From positions 124,001-188,000 of the forward strand of contig CAVVWN010000010.1 in assembly GCA_963752045.1 (NCBI GenBank): 64,000 nucleotides of DNA. The letters run 5' to 3'. The translations under genes and the position numbers were made by a program. The notes below the pieces were generated by a model. That model was not told where the DNA came from. It was given only the letters and a program-made list of their open reading frames with translations, and made no database searches. Source of the DNA: DATKDF01 sp963752045. Lineage in GTDB: Bacteria > Acidobacteriota > Vicinamibacteria > Vicinamibacterales > SCN-69-37. Shown here piece by piece: positions 36,461 to 44,771 of the stretch. Position 1 is the first letter of the stretch. Each line of letters starts with the position of its first letter.

Positions 36461-37312
36461 ATGAACGAAACCTGTCCGCACTGCGACGGCACCGGATGGC
36501 GGCCCGTCGAGCGCGACGGCGTGCGCCGTGTGGAGCGCTGCGCGTGCTGGCAGGACTCGGTCACCGGCGAGTTGCTCGCCGCCGCGCGCGTGCCGCCCCG
36601 CTACGCGCGCTGTGACCTCGACAACTTCCTCGTCTATCCGAACGAGCGGTTGATCGCCGCCATCGCCCAGGCTCGCCGATTTGCCGATGCCTTTCCGGCC
36701 GTCGCGAAGGGGCTGTGCCTCATCGGACCTCCCGGAATCGGCAAGACCCATATCGCCGTGTCGGTGCTGCGTCGGGTGGTCGTCGAGAAGCGCGCTCGGG
36801 GGTTGTTCTACGACGTGCGCGACCTGCTGCGCATCATCCGCTCCACCTACAACCCCGTCGTCAGAACCGCCGAAATGGACATCCTGCGGCCGGTCATGGA
36901 CGCGGACCTGCTCGTCCTCGACGACCTCGGCGCCGAGAAGCCCTCCGAGTGGGTCGCCGAAACGATGAGCCTCATCGTCAACACGCGCTACAACGAGCGG
37001 CGGCCAACCATCTTCACCACCAATTACGAGGATCTGCCCGACGAGGCCGAGCTCGAGTCCCTCAAGGTTCGCGTCGGCTTCAGGCTGCATTCACGGTTGC
37101 ATGAGATGTGCGAGTTCCTCGAGTACGACGGCGGGGACTACCGCATGATGCCGGCCAATGGCGGGCCGGACGACCTGGCGGTGCTGTGGAAACGGGGTCG
37201 CGGGCGCCGGGGCCTGCCGAGCCGGACGCAGGGGCCTGCCCGCGCGCAAATCAGGGAACCGCGGGAGCCGCGCGAGCTGAAGTGGCCGGGAGGCAAGGCC
37301 GAGCGCGGGTGA
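36461..37312 (+). CDS. DnaC/IstB-like AAA+ ATPase with N-terminal zinc finger
   Basis: 283 residues. N-terminal Cys cluster CPHC...CAC (about 4-28) is followed by an AAA+ core with Walker A 'GPPGIGKTH', Walker B 'LLVLDDLGAEK', 'NTRYNERRPTIFTTNYED' (sensor-like) and the Arg-rich 'RVGFRLHSRLHEMCEF'. This matches DnaC/DnaI-type helicase loaders rather than IS21 IstB, since no transposase gene or insertion sequence ends are nearby. The C-terminal 50 residues are basic and Pro-rich. Likely loads the replicative helicase; inference from family. Confidence 0.85.
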   Translation: MNETCPHCDGTGWRPVERDGVRRVERCACWQDSVTGELLAAARVPPRYARCDLDNFLVYPNERLIAAIAQARRFADAFPAVAKGLCLIGPPGIGKTHIAVSVLRRVVVEKRARGLFYDVRDLLRIIRSTYNPVVRTAEMDILRPVMDADLLVLDDLGAEKPSEWVAETMSLIVNTRYNERRPTIFTTNYEDLPDEAELESLKVRVGFRLHSRLHEMCEFLEYDGGDYRMMPANGGPDDLAVLWKRGRGRRGLPSRTQGPARAQIREPREPRELKWPGGKAERG

Positions 37313-37324
37313 TTGCTCTGCGCG

Positions 37325-38460
37325 ATGCTGGGCCTCTATCTGCACGTTCCGTTCTGCCAGGCCATCTGCGGCTACTGCAACTTCAACCGGGGACTGTACG
37401 ACGACGCGCTCAAGGCACGATACGTGGACGCTCTCGAGCGGGAGATCCGCTCGGCGGCGATGGCACGGGCTGCGACACGATTTTCTTCGGTGGCGGCACG
37501 CCGTCGCTACTCGACCCCGAGGACGTCGAGCGCGTGGTCCAGGCCTGCCGTGACGCCTTCGCCGTCACACCGGGTGCCGAGATCACGCTCGAGACCAATC
37601 CCGAAACGGCGTCCGAGGCCAGGCTCGCGGCGTTTCGCCAGGCCGGCGTCAACCGCATCAGCTTCGGAGTCCAGTCGTTCGATGCCGGCGAGCTCGAGCG
37701 CCTCGATCGGATCCACACCGCCGAACGGGCCGCCGAGGCCGTCGGCGAGGCCCGGCGGGCCGGATTCGGAAACGTCAGCCTGGACCTGATGTTCTGGCTG
37801 CCGGGCCAGTCGATGGAGACCTGGCTTTCGACGGTCGATCGGGCCATCGACCTCTCGCCGGAACACTTGTCGCTCTACCTGCTGGAGCTCTACCCGAACG
37901 CGCCCTTGAGAGACACAATGGCGCGGGCGGTGTCAAAGGAAACAGGGGACTGGCGCCAGGCGCCCGACGACGAGGCGGCGGATATGTACCTCGAAGCGCT
38001 CGGCCGCCTGGAGGCGGCCGGCTTCGGGCAGTACGAGATTTCCAACGTCGCCCGCTCAGGCTTTGCCTGCCGCCATAACGTCAAATACTGGCAGGCGGGC
38101 TCGTGGCGGGGGTTCGGGTGCGGCGCGCATTCGACGATGAACGGCCGGCGATGGCAGAACGTCGCCGCGACGGCCGACTACATCGACAGGATCGAGGCCG
38201 GCGCGACGGTCGTGGTCGGCGAGCGGGTGTTGTCGCCGTCGGAGCGCATCGAAGAGGCGCTCTTTACCGGCCTCCGCCTCACGGCGGGGATCGACGTGGC
38301 GTCGTTCGCCGATCGGTTCGGCATCGATCCATGGGCCTCGCACGCGGTTGCGCTCGAGCCCTTTGCCGCGGCCGGGCACCTGTGGCGCACCGAGGATGGC
38401 TTCGGGCTGACTAGAACCGGTATGCTTGTGGCCAACGAGATTCTTCAGGTTTTTGTGTGA
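37325..38460 (+). pseudogene. hemW: HemW-like radical SAM protein, one frameshift
   Basis: Homologue of HemW (coproporphyrinogen III oxidase-like, heme chaperone), about 378 residues if repaired. The N-terminus has 'LGLYLHVPFCQAICGYCNF', with the CxxxCxxC cluster motif. After 'ALEREIRSAA' the frame breaks at about 37456-37459 and continues one frame over at 'DGTGCDTIFFGGGTPSLL', consistent with one missing base. The rest is intact: 'ETNPETASEARLAAFRQAGV', 'ISFGVQSFDAGELERLDRIH', 'YEISNVARSGFACRHNVKYW'. No slippery site is seen, so a sequence error or a genuine lesion is likelier than programmed shifting. Confidence 0.85.
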
Positions 38461-38475
38461 GTCCAACCCGGACAC

Positions 38476-38503
38476 TTGCGTGGCCGGGGGTGTACGGTAA
38501 AGT
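38476..38503 (+). promoter_or_regulatory. candidate promoter for secreted protein gene
   Basis: TTGCGT (38476-38481), 16-nt spacer, TAAAGT (38498-38503). Predicted start of transcription about 38510, upstream of the ATG at 38552, which has a GGGAGG Shine-Dalgarno 9 nt before it. Confidence 0.45.
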
Positions 38504-38551
38504 ATGCGGGTTTCGGTTGTGCCCCTGTTCAGGGGCGGGAGGCGTTACATC

Positions 38552-39067
38552 ATGAAGTTGTCGGGGGCCTTGTCGGCTTGGGGGCGCCGCGCCTGTGTCG
38601 CGGCGGGTTTGGCGGCTGTTGTTACCGCCGCGTCGGTGGTGGCAGCTGGACCGGACAGCCGGCCGGTGGCGATCGGGCTCGAACAGGAACAGCCCGACGG
38701 GATGACCTTCAATGACGCCGACCGCCTGTTCGTCTACTTTCAGATCGCGCCGGAGCAGTCGTCGGACTTCGAGCTCGTGCTCACGAAGATGAAAGAGGCG
38801 CTGACGACCAGCACGAAGCCGGAACGGCAGCAGCAGGGGAAAAGCCTGAAGGTCATCAAGCTCAACGACCTGCAGGGCGGGAATGTGATGTACGTCTTCG
38901 TCCTCGACCCGGTGGTCAAGGGCGTGACTTACGACCCGTTCAAGATCCTCGGTGAAGCGCTGCCCGCCGATGACGTGCGTCAGCTGTTCGAGAAAGTCTC
39001 GCCGGGTCTCAAGGGCATCAGCCGCGCGGCTTTCACCAACATCATCAGCATGGGTGGCATGAACTGA
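38552..39067 (+). CDS. secreted protein of unknown function
   Basis: 171 residues with a signal peptide (about 1-31, 'RRACVAAGLAAVVTAASVVA') and a single mixed alpha/beta domain: 'LFVYFQIAPEQSSDFELVLT', 'MKEALTTSTKPERQQQGKSL', 'VMYVFVLDPVVKGVTYDPFK'. I do not recognise a named family. The ATG is chosen for its GGGAGG Shine-Dalgarno and because the candidate promoter lies between it and the earlier in-frame ATG at 38504. It has its own promoter and a strong terminator, so it is probably a well-expressed single gene. Confidence 0.8.
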   Translation: MKLSGALSAWGRRACVAAGLAAVVTAASVVAAGPDSRPVAIGLEQEQPDGMTFNDADRLFVYFQIAPEQSSDFELVLTKMKEALTTSTKPERQQQGKSLKVIKLNDLQGGNVMYVFVLDPVVKGVTYDPFKILGEALPADDVRQLFEKVSPGLKGISRAAFTNIISMGGMN

Positions 39068-39112
39068 GCGCGTCGGCGCCGGTTGCCGGACCGACGCACG
39101 CCTGTAGCTCTG

Positions 39113-39157
39113 CGGGACGCTTTCGCGCCATGGCGCGGGAGCGTCCCGTTTCTTTTT
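39113..39157 (+). terminator. strong intrinsic terminator
   Basis: CGGGACGCT (39113-39121) pairs perfectly with AGCGTCCCG (39140-39148), with an inner CGCGCC/GGCGCG pairing in the loop, followed by TTTCTTTTT (39149-39157). Ends the 38552 gene. Confidence 0.92.
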
Positions 39158-39158
39158 G

Positions 39159-39638
39159 TCAGAACGCGAACGCGATGCCGGTATAGAACCGGTGCGGGTT
39201 CTTGAAGAAGGGCGTGCCCCGCAGGTTGAAATACCGGTAGTCGACGCGGAGCCGCAGCGGGCCGGCCAGCGTGATCTTCGCGCCGCCGCCCATGTTCACG
39301 CCGAAGTTGGTTTCCCGCTCATCCAGCAGTGATTCGCGGAAGACGCCGCCGCCGGCGGTGGCATAGAGCTGCACGCCCGTGGTCGGCGTGATGAGCATCA
39401 CGTTGAACATGCCCGTCGTGAGCCCCGGCGCGCCCTTGAGCTCCGTTTCGACCGTTCGCGAGTACTCGAACTCGAACCCGAGCACGAGCAGGTTGACGCT
39501 GACGGCCAGACCCCGGGCCGACCGTGTCTCGGGCGTCGGGGAGAAACCCAGGAATGCCGTGATGTCGGCTTCGGCGGCCGACGGCCGCCCGGCCAGGCAG
39601 GCGAGCGCCAGCACGAAAACGGGGAGTGAGCGCCTCAT
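39159..39638 (-). CDS. putative outer-membrane beta-barrel protein
   Basis: 159 residues. Signal peptide ('RRSLPVFVLALACLAGRPSA') followed by alternating beta-strand pattern ('LLVLGFEFEYSRTVETEL', 'VQLYATAGGGVFRES', 'LRLRVDYRYFNLRGT') and a C-terminal aromatic end '...YTGIAFAF', the usual last-strand signal for BAM-dependent insertion. It resembles small eight-stranded OmpA/OmpW-like barrels. No specific function. It ends at the T-tract of the opposing terminator. Confidence 0.78.
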   Translation of the reverse strand: MRRSLPVFVLALACLAGRPSAAEADITAFLGFSPTPETRSARGLAVSVNLLVLGFEFEYSRTVETELKGAPGLTTGMFNVMLITPTTGVQLYATAGGGVFRESLLDERETNFGVNMGGGAKITLAGPLRLRVDYRYFNLRGTPFFKNPHRFYTGIAFAF

Positions 39639-39723
39639 GCGGGGTGTATCGGCCCGTCGGCCGCCGGGGACCAGCGGCCCGTTCGGCCGCGACGCCGGCA
39701 TGGTCCATGATATTTTTCGCAGG

Positions 39724-40881
39724 ATGGACTTCCAGCCAACGAACCAGCAGGAACTGCTGCGCCGTGCCGTGCGAGAGTTCGCGGAGGCGGAGATTCGCCC
39801 GCACGTCATGGAATGGGACGAGCAGCAGGCGTTTCCGGAGGCCCTGCTGGGGAAGCTCGCCTCGCTCGGCCTGCTCGGCATTCAGGTCGCTGAGGAGTAC
39901 GGCGGAGCGGAGCTCTCGGCGCTCGAGTACTGCATCGCCATCGAGGAGCTGGCTCGCGTCGATCCGTCGATTTCCCTGTCGGTCGCGGCCCACAACGGCC
40001 TGGCCGTCGCTCACCTCTACATGTTCGGGTCGGAGGCCCAGAAGGAGCGCTACCTCGTGCCGCTTGCCAAGGGCGAGACGCTCGGGGCCTGGGGCCTGAC
40101 CGAGTCCGGGTCGGGCAGCGACGCAGCGGCGATGCGGACGACGGCCCGCCGCGACGGCGGTGACTGGGTGATCGACGGCAGCAAGCAGTTCATCACGCAC
40201 GGCAAGATTGGCGGCACGGTCGTCGCCATGGCGGTGACCGACCGCGAGGCTGGCCGGCGCGGCATCTCCGCCTTCGTGATCGAGCGCGGCACGCCGGGGA
40301 TGCGGGCCGGCAAGAAGGAAGACAAGCTCGGCATGCGCGCCAGCGACACGAGCGAGCTCGTGTTCGAGGGCTGCCGGATCCCGGCCGACGCCATCGTCGG
40401 CGAGGAAGGCCAGGGATTCGTCAACACCATGCAGGTCCTCGATGCCGGAAGAATCGGCATCGCCGCCCTGGCGGTCGGGCTTGCGCAAGGCGCCTACGAA
40501 GCGGCGCGCGCCTACGCTCTCGAACGCCGCCAGTTCGGGCAGCCGCTCGCGGCCTTCCAGGCGATTCAGTGGAAGCTCGCCGACATGGCCACGCGCATCG
40601 AGGCGGCACGCCTGCTCACGTACCGAGCCGCCTGGATGCGCGACCAGCAGGTGGAGCGGACGTCGATGGCCTCCTCGATGGCCAAGCTCTACGCGAGCGA
40701 GATTGCCGTGCGCGCCGCCGAGGAAGGCGTGCAGATCCACGGGGGCTACGGGTTCGTGAAGGACTATCCGGCGGAGAAGTACTTCCGCGACGTGAAGCTG
40801 TGCACGATTGGCGAGGGCACGAGCGAGATTCAGCGCCTCGTCATCGCCCGCATGCTGCTCGGCCGCCCGGACAAACCGTGA
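39724..40881 (+). CDS. acyl-CoA dehydrogenase
   Basis: 385-residue flavoprotein, short/branched-chain type. 'WGLTESGSGSDAAAMRTTAR' (FAD/substrate), 'VIDGSKQFITHG', 'ERRQFGQPLAAFQAIQWKLA', 'HGGYGFVKDYPAEKYFRDVK' and the catalytic Glu in 'TIGEGTSEIQRLVI' are all present. A TATTTT hexamer ends 7 nt before the ATG. Its stop overlaps the GTG of the MeaB-epimerase gene, which suggests a role in propionyl-CoA-yielding (for example branched-chain) acyl-CoA oxidation; the actual substrate is unproven. Confidence 0.94.
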   Translation: MDFQPTNQQELLRRAVREFAEAEIRPHVMEWDEQQAFPEALLGKLASLGLLGIQVAEEYGGAELSALEYCIAIEELARVDPSISLSVAAHNGLAVAHLYMFGSEAQKERYLVPLAKGETLGAWGLTESGSGSDAAAMRTTARRDGGDWVIDGSKQFITHGKIGGTVVAMAVTDREAGRRGISAFVIERGTPGMRAGKKEDKLGMRASDTSELVFEGCRIPADAIVGEEGQGFVNTMQVLDAGRIGIAALAVGLAQGAYEAARAYALERRQFGQPLAAFQAIQWKLADMATRIEAARLLTYRAAWMRDQQVERTSMASSMAKLYASEIAVRAAEEGVQIHGGYGFVKDYPAEKYFRDVKLCTIGEGTSEIQRLVIARMLLGRPDKP

Positions 40882-42236
40882 GCGAACGTCCGATTGCCGA
40901 CCGCGTTCGTGCCGGCGAGCCCCGGGCCATCGCCCGCGCCATTTCGCTCATCGAAGACGAGTCGCCCGACGCGGCGGCTCTCGTCGGCAGCCTCTTTCCC
41001 CACACCGGCCGGGCCTATCTCATTGGCGTCACCGGGCCGCCCGGCGCGGGCAAGAGCACGCTCGTCGACCGGCTGACCACCCAGCTTCGACGGGCGGGCC
41101 GAACAGTGGGCATCCTCGCGGTCGACCCGACGAGCCCCTACAGCGGCGGCGCGGTGCTCGGCGACCGTGTTCGCATGCAGGCGCACGCTGAAGACGAGGG
41201 TGTCTTCATCCGCAGCATGGCGACACGCGGCCATCTCGGCGGCCTGGCCCGGACGACGGCCGAGGCCGCGCTCGTGCTCGACGCGGCTGGCTTCGAGGTG
41301 GTCATCATCGAGACGGTCGGCGTCGGCCAGGACGAAGTGGACATCGTGCGCACGGCCGACATCGCGATCGTGACCGTCGTGCCCGGGACCGGCGACGACG
41401 TGCAGGCGCTCAAGGCCGGTCTCATGGAGATTGCCGACATTTTCGTCGTCAACAAGGCCGATCGCGAGGGCGCCGATCGGATGGCGGCCTCGATCGAAGC
41501 GATGCTTTCGCTCGAGGACTGGCCGTCCGATGGCTGGCGCCCGCCGGTCATGCGGACCGTGGCGACGACCGGCGCCGGCGTGGCGGACTTGTCGTCGATG
41601 ATCGAGACGTTCCGGCTTCGCACGGCCGAGACGCTCGGCAGCCGCCGGCGGGCGCGCGCCGAGTGGCGGCTGCGCGAAGTCCTCGGCCGCCGGTTCATGC
41701 AGCATGTCGAGGCCGCCGTGCTCGGGCCGGGCGAGTTCGAGGGGATTCTCGATCGCATCGCGGCGAGGGTCACCGACCCGTACGGCGCGGCGGCCGACGT
41801 GATGGCGCGCGCACTGGCCGGGCCGGGCAGCAGCCCGATGCCGCTCGACCACATCGGGATTGCCGTGGGCGAGGCCGCCGAGCTCGCCTCGCTCTTCGAG
41901 CGGCTCTTTGGACTGTCGACGGACGAGCCAGAGGTCGTCGGCGCCCACCGTGTGCGCTTCATCGACACCGGGGACGCAACGCTCGAGCTGGTGGAACCGA
42001 TGACGGCCGAGGCCCCGGTGGCGAAGTTCCTGGCGGCCCGCGGGACGGCGCTCCATCACATCTGCCTGCGCGTCACGGACGTCGACGAGGCGATTGCCAC
42101 GTTGCGTGCGCGCGGTGTGCGGCTCATCGACGAGTCGGCGCGCCCGGGCGCGCACGGGTCGCGGATTGCCTTCATCCACCCGTCGAGCACCGGCGGCCTG
42201 CTCGTCGAGTTGAAGGAGGTGAAGCGCTCCCGCTGA
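40878..42236 (+). CDS. fusion of MeaB-type GTPase and methylmalonyl-CoA epimerase
   Basis: 452 residues in one continuous frame. Residues about 1-312 are a MeaB/ArgK G3E GTPase: P-loop 'GVTGPPGAGKSTLVDRLTTQ', 'AVDPTSPYSGGAVLGDRVRM', 'IIETVGVGQDEVDIV', 'FVVNKADREGADRM'. It loads and protects B12 in methylmalonyl-CoA mutase. Residues about 316-450 are a glyoxalase-fold epimerase with metal ligands in 'LDHIGIAV' and 'LHHICLRV' and the catalytic Glu in 'LLVELKEV'. GTG start overlaps the upstream stop. The two are usually separate proteins serving the same pathway; their target mutase is at 11150-13246. Confidence 0.92.
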   Translation: MSERPIADRVRAGEPRAIARAISLIEDESPDAAALVGSLFPHTGRAYLIGVTGPPGAGKSTLVDRLTTQLRRAGRTVGILAVDPTSPYSGGAVLGDRVRMQAHAEDEGVFIRSMATRGHLGGLARTTAEAALVLDAAGFEVVIIETVGVGQDEVDIVRTADIAIVTVVPGTGDDVQALKAGLMEIADIFVVNKADREGADRMAASIEAMLSLEDWPSDGWRPPVMRTVATTGAGVADLSSMIETFRLRTAETLGSRRRARAEWRLREVLGRRFMQHVEAAVLGPGEFEGILDRIAARVTDPYGAAADVMARALAGPGSSPMPLDHIGIAVGEAAELASLFERLFGLSTDEPEVVGAHRVRFIDTGDATLELVEPMTAEAPVAKFLAARGTALHHICLRVTDVDEAIATLRARGVRLIDESARPGAHGSRIAFIHPSSTGGLLVELKEVKRSR

Positions 42237-42241
42237 GAGGA

Positions 42242-42259
42242 CCTGCGGGCGACCGCAGG
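42242..42259 (+). terminator. hairpin after the MeaB-epimerase gene
   Basis: CCTGCGG (42242-42248), loop GCGA, CCGCAGG (42253-42259); perfect 7-bp stem 5 nt after the stop codon. No T-tract, so termination is uncertain. Confidence 0.35.
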
Positions 42260-42383
42260 CGCGCGGCGAGGCCGTCGGGCGCAAGTACGCTATCTTCTTC
42301 GAGCCCGACCCGCCGATTCCGGTCCGGATCGTCCGTCAGCATGACGGCCGGCGAACAGTCGAGGCAGGTGCCGATCCCGATCC

Positions 42384-42411
42384 CAGATTCCAGATTCCAG
42401 ATTCCAGATTC
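42384..42411 (+). repeat. (CAGATTC)4 heptad repeat abutting the mtnP start
   Basis: Four perfect CAGATTC heptads run directly into the mtnP ATG at 42412, preceded by degenerate CCCGATC units from about 42372. No Shine-Dalgarno is present. The same repeat precedes lolC at 49406. Confidence 0.95.
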
Positions 42412-43284
42412 ATGACCTCTGACTCCTCCGTGCGCATCGGCATCATCGGCGGCTCGGGTCTGTACGACATGGCCGAGCTCACCGACCGCGAAGAACGCGT
42501 CGTCCGGACGCCATTCGGCGAGCCGTCGGCGCCCTACGTGCTGGCCACGCTTCGGGGGCAGCGCGTGGCGTTTCTCGCGCGGCACGGCCGCGGCCATCGG
42601 CTGTCGCCCTCGGAGCTGAACTTCCGGGCCAACATCTACGGCTTCAAGACGCTCGGCGTGGAGTGGATCCTCTCGGCGAGCGCTGTTGGCAGCCTGCGCG
42701 ACGACTACAAGCCGCTCGACATCGTGCTGCCCGACCAGTTCTTCGATCGGACCCGGCTGCGCGTCAGCACGTTCTTCGGCGAGGGCCTGGTGGCCCACGT
42801 GGGATTCGCGCACCCCTTCTGCGCGTCGCTCACCGACATCGCGCACGAGGCCGCCCGACGGGCCGGCGCGACGGTCCATCGGGGCGGAACCTACGTCTGC
42901 ATGGAAGGGCCGCAGTTCTCCACGGTGGCCGAGTCGAATCACTACCGGGCCGCCGGGTTCAGTGTGATTGGCATGACCAATCTGCAGGAGGCCAAACTCG
43001 CGCGCGAAGCGGAGATCTGCTACGTGACGCTGGCGCTCGTGACCGACTACGACTGCTGGCATCCGAGCCATGATTCGGTGACGGTGGACATGATCGTGGC
43101 CAACCTCACCGAGAACGCCCAGACCGCGCAGCAGGTCATGGCCAACGCCGTCGAACGGCTGCCGGTCGAGCGGACATGCGAGTGCGCCCGCGCCCTCGCG
43201 ACGGCCATCATCACGCGGCCTGAGGCGATCGCGCCGGCCGCCCGTGAGCGCCTGGCGCCGCTCGTGGGGAAGTATTTGAAGTGA
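42412..43284 (+). CDS. mtnP: S-methyl-5'-thioadenosine phosphorylase
   Basis: 290-residue trimeric-type nucleoside phosphorylase that splits methylthioadenosine to adenine and methylthioribose-1-phosphate. Signature segments are 'IGIIGGSGLYDM', 'AFLARHGRGHRLSPSELNFR', 'ANIYGFKTLGVEWILSASAV', 'YVCMEGPQFSTVAESNHYR' and 'SVIGMTNLQEAKLAREAEIC'. Starts right at the end of a heptad repeat; a GTG at 42430 is an alternative start nearer the usual family N-terminus. The 175-bp region upstream holds a hairpin, a TATCTT (42291-42296) and the repeat, and no recognised riboswitch. A PfkB kinase follows. Confidence 0.93.
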   Translation: MTSDSSVRIGIIGGSGLYDMAELTDREERVVRTPFGEPSAPYVLATLRGQRVAFLARHGRGHRLSPSELNFRANIYGFKTLGVEWILSASAVGSLRDDYKPLDIVLPDQFFDRTRLRVSTFFGEGLVAHVGFAHPFCASLTDIAHEAARRAGATVHRGGTYVCMEGPQFSTVAESNHYRAAGFSVIGMTNLQEAKLAREAEICYVTLALVTDYDCWHPSHDSVTVDMIVANLTENAQTAQQVMANAVERLPVERTCECARALATAIITRPEAIAPAARERLAPLVGKYLK

Positions 43285-43340
43285 GCCCAGACCCTAGCGC
43301 CCGGCGCCCAGCGCCCAGAGCCCAGAGCCCAGAGCCAAAC
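43285..43340 (+). repeat. eight GCCCAGA-type heptads filling the mtnP-kinase gap
   Basis: From the base after the mtnP stop the sequence reads as eight contiguous heptads: GCCCAGA, CCCTAGC, GCCCGGC, GCCCAGC, GCCCAGA three times, GCCAAAC. It ends 2 nt before the next ATG. Confidence 0.9.
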
Positions 43341-43342
43341 AA

Positions 43343-44278
43343 ATGAGGATCATCATCACCGGTTCGATCGCGTTCGATTACCTCATGTCGTTTCCGGGGA
43401 AGTTCACCGAGCACTTCCTGCCGGAGCACTTCGAGCGCGTGAGCCTGAGTTTCCTGGTCGACAGCATGGACAAGCGCCGGGGCGGGTGCGCTCCGAACAT
43501 CGCGTACACCCTGGCGCTCCTCGGCGAGCGGCCCGTGCTGATGGCCACCGCCGGCCAGGACTTCGCCGAGTACCGGCAATGGCTCGACAAGGCCGGCGTC
43601 GACACCTCGCTCGTGCGCGAGGTGTCCGGCAAGTTCACGGCGTCGTTCTTCTGCAGCACCGATGCGGCCAACAACCAGATCGCGTCCTTCTACACCGGCG
43701 CGATGGCGCATGCGCCTGAGTTGTCGTTCCGCACGGCCGGGGACGTCGATCTGGCGATCATCTCGCCCAACGACCCGGCGGCCATGGTCCAGTATGCCGA
43801 GGAGTGCCGCACGCTCGGCATCAAGTACATCTTCGATCCCGGGCAGCAGTGCGCGCGGATGTCGGGCGACGAACTCGCCGAGGGTCTGCGCGGGGCCTAC
43901 ATCGTCATCTGCAACGACTACGAGTTCGAGCTGATTCGCCAGAAGACCGGGCTCAGCGAGGAAGACGTGCTCAAGGAGGCCGGCACGCTCGTCGTCACGC
44001 GCGGGGAGCACGGGTCGTCGGTCCTCTCCGACGGCATGCGCGTGGATGTGGTGGCCGTTCGGCCGCACCGCATCGCCGATCCAACCGGCGTTGGCGACGC
44101 CTACAGAGGTGGCTTCATGAAGGGGCTCGCCCTCGGCCTCGACACGGGCGCGTGCGCGCGCCTCGGCAGCGTCGCGGCCACCTATGCCCTCGAGCACCTA
44201 GGCGGGCAGAGCCACGCCTACGCGTGGTCGGAGTTCGTCGACCGTTTCGAAACGGAGTTCGGGCCGCTGTCGCGCTGA
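43343..44278 (+). CDS. PfkB-family carbohydrate/adenosine kinase
   Basis: 311-residue ribokinase-fold kinase. 'RIIITGSIAFDYLMSFPGKF' at the N-terminus, 'RRGGCAPNIAYTLALLGERP' (substrate/Gly motif), 'CNDYEFELIRQKTG', and the C-terminal PfkB signature 'DPTGVGDAYRGGFMKGLALG' with the catalytic Asp. Sequence style and the mtnP neighbour point to adenosine kinase (adenosine to AMP), so the pair would salvage nucleosides from SAM-derived by-products; this is inference. The 5' region is the heptad tract plus AA, with no Shine-Dalgarno. Confidence 0.88.
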   Translation: MRIIITGSIAFDYLMSFPGKFTEHFLPEHFERVSLSFLVDSMDKRRGGCAPNIAYTLALLGERPVLMATAGQDFAEYRQWLDKAGVDTSLVREVSGKFTASFFCSTDAANNQIASFYTGAMAHAPELSFRTAGDVDLAIISPNDPAAMVQYAEECRTLGIKYIFDPGQQCARMSGDELAEGLRGAYIVICNDYEFELIRQKTGLSEEDVLKEAGTLVVTRGEHGSSVLSDGMRVDVVAVRPHRIADPTGVGDAYRGGFMKGLALGLDTGACARLGSVAATYALEHLGGQSHAYAWSEFVDRFETEFGPLSR

Positions 44279-44288
44279 GAAATTCGAC

Positions 44289-44771
44289 ATGCCCGCCCCG
44301 AACCGACCTCTTGTAAAGGCGCTCGTCGGCGCCGCGATCGTCTGGCCGCTCCTGCTCCTGGCGGCGGCCTGGCCCGACGCGCACGGACGACCGCCCGCCT
44401 GGAGCCCGGTCATTTATCTGGCCGCGTCGCGCGTCTGTCATCAGCAGCCGGAGCGGTCGTTCCAGACGGCCGGCGTGCAGTGGCCGGTGTGCGGGCGCTG
44501 CAGCGGGTTGTACCTGGCGGCTCCGCTTGGAGCTGTGGCCGCTTCGCTCCGGTCGACGCGCCGCCGGGTCGCTCGGTCCACCATCGGCTGGCTCGCGGTG
44601 GCCGCCGTGCCGACCGTGGTCACGCTCGTCTTCGAGTGGATGACCGCCGTGCCGGTGAGCAACCTCGCTCGGGCGCTGGCGGCGCTGCCGCTGGGCGCGG
44701 CAGTGGCGTTCGTGATCGTCGGCGCGGCGGGCGATCCCGGCACGCCAATCGGGTACACTCACCGGCCATGA
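44289..44771 (+). CDS. DUF2085 membrane protein
   Basis: 160 residues with about four hydrophobic segments. The DUF2085 signature is clear: 'CHQQPERSF' followed by 'WPVCGRCSGLYLAAPLG', conserved Cys/His residues of unknown role at the membrane. Overlaps the next gene by ATGA; first of four small membrane genes in overlapping order. Confidence 0.85.
   Translation: MPAPNRPLVKALVGAAIVWPLLLLAAAWPDAHGRPPAWSPVIYLAASRVCHQQPERSFQTAGVQWPVCGRCSGLYLAAPLGAVAASLRSTRRRVARSTIGWLAVAAVPTVVTLVFEWMTAVPVSNLARALAALPLGAAVAFVIVGAAGDPGTPIGYTHRP

Noticed and set aside
36461..37312. IS21 IstB transposition helper
   Set aside because: No istA, terminal inverted repeats or target duplication; the N-terminal zinc finger fits helicase loaders better.
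37440..37475. Programmed frameshift in hemW
   Set aside because: No slippery heptamer, upstream Shine-Dalgarno or stop-codon arrangement like that in prfB.
42237..42411. Possible riboswitch ahead of mtnP
   Set aside because: No SAM, SAH or adenine aptamer pattern was recognised; only a 7-bp hairpin and the heptad array are visible.
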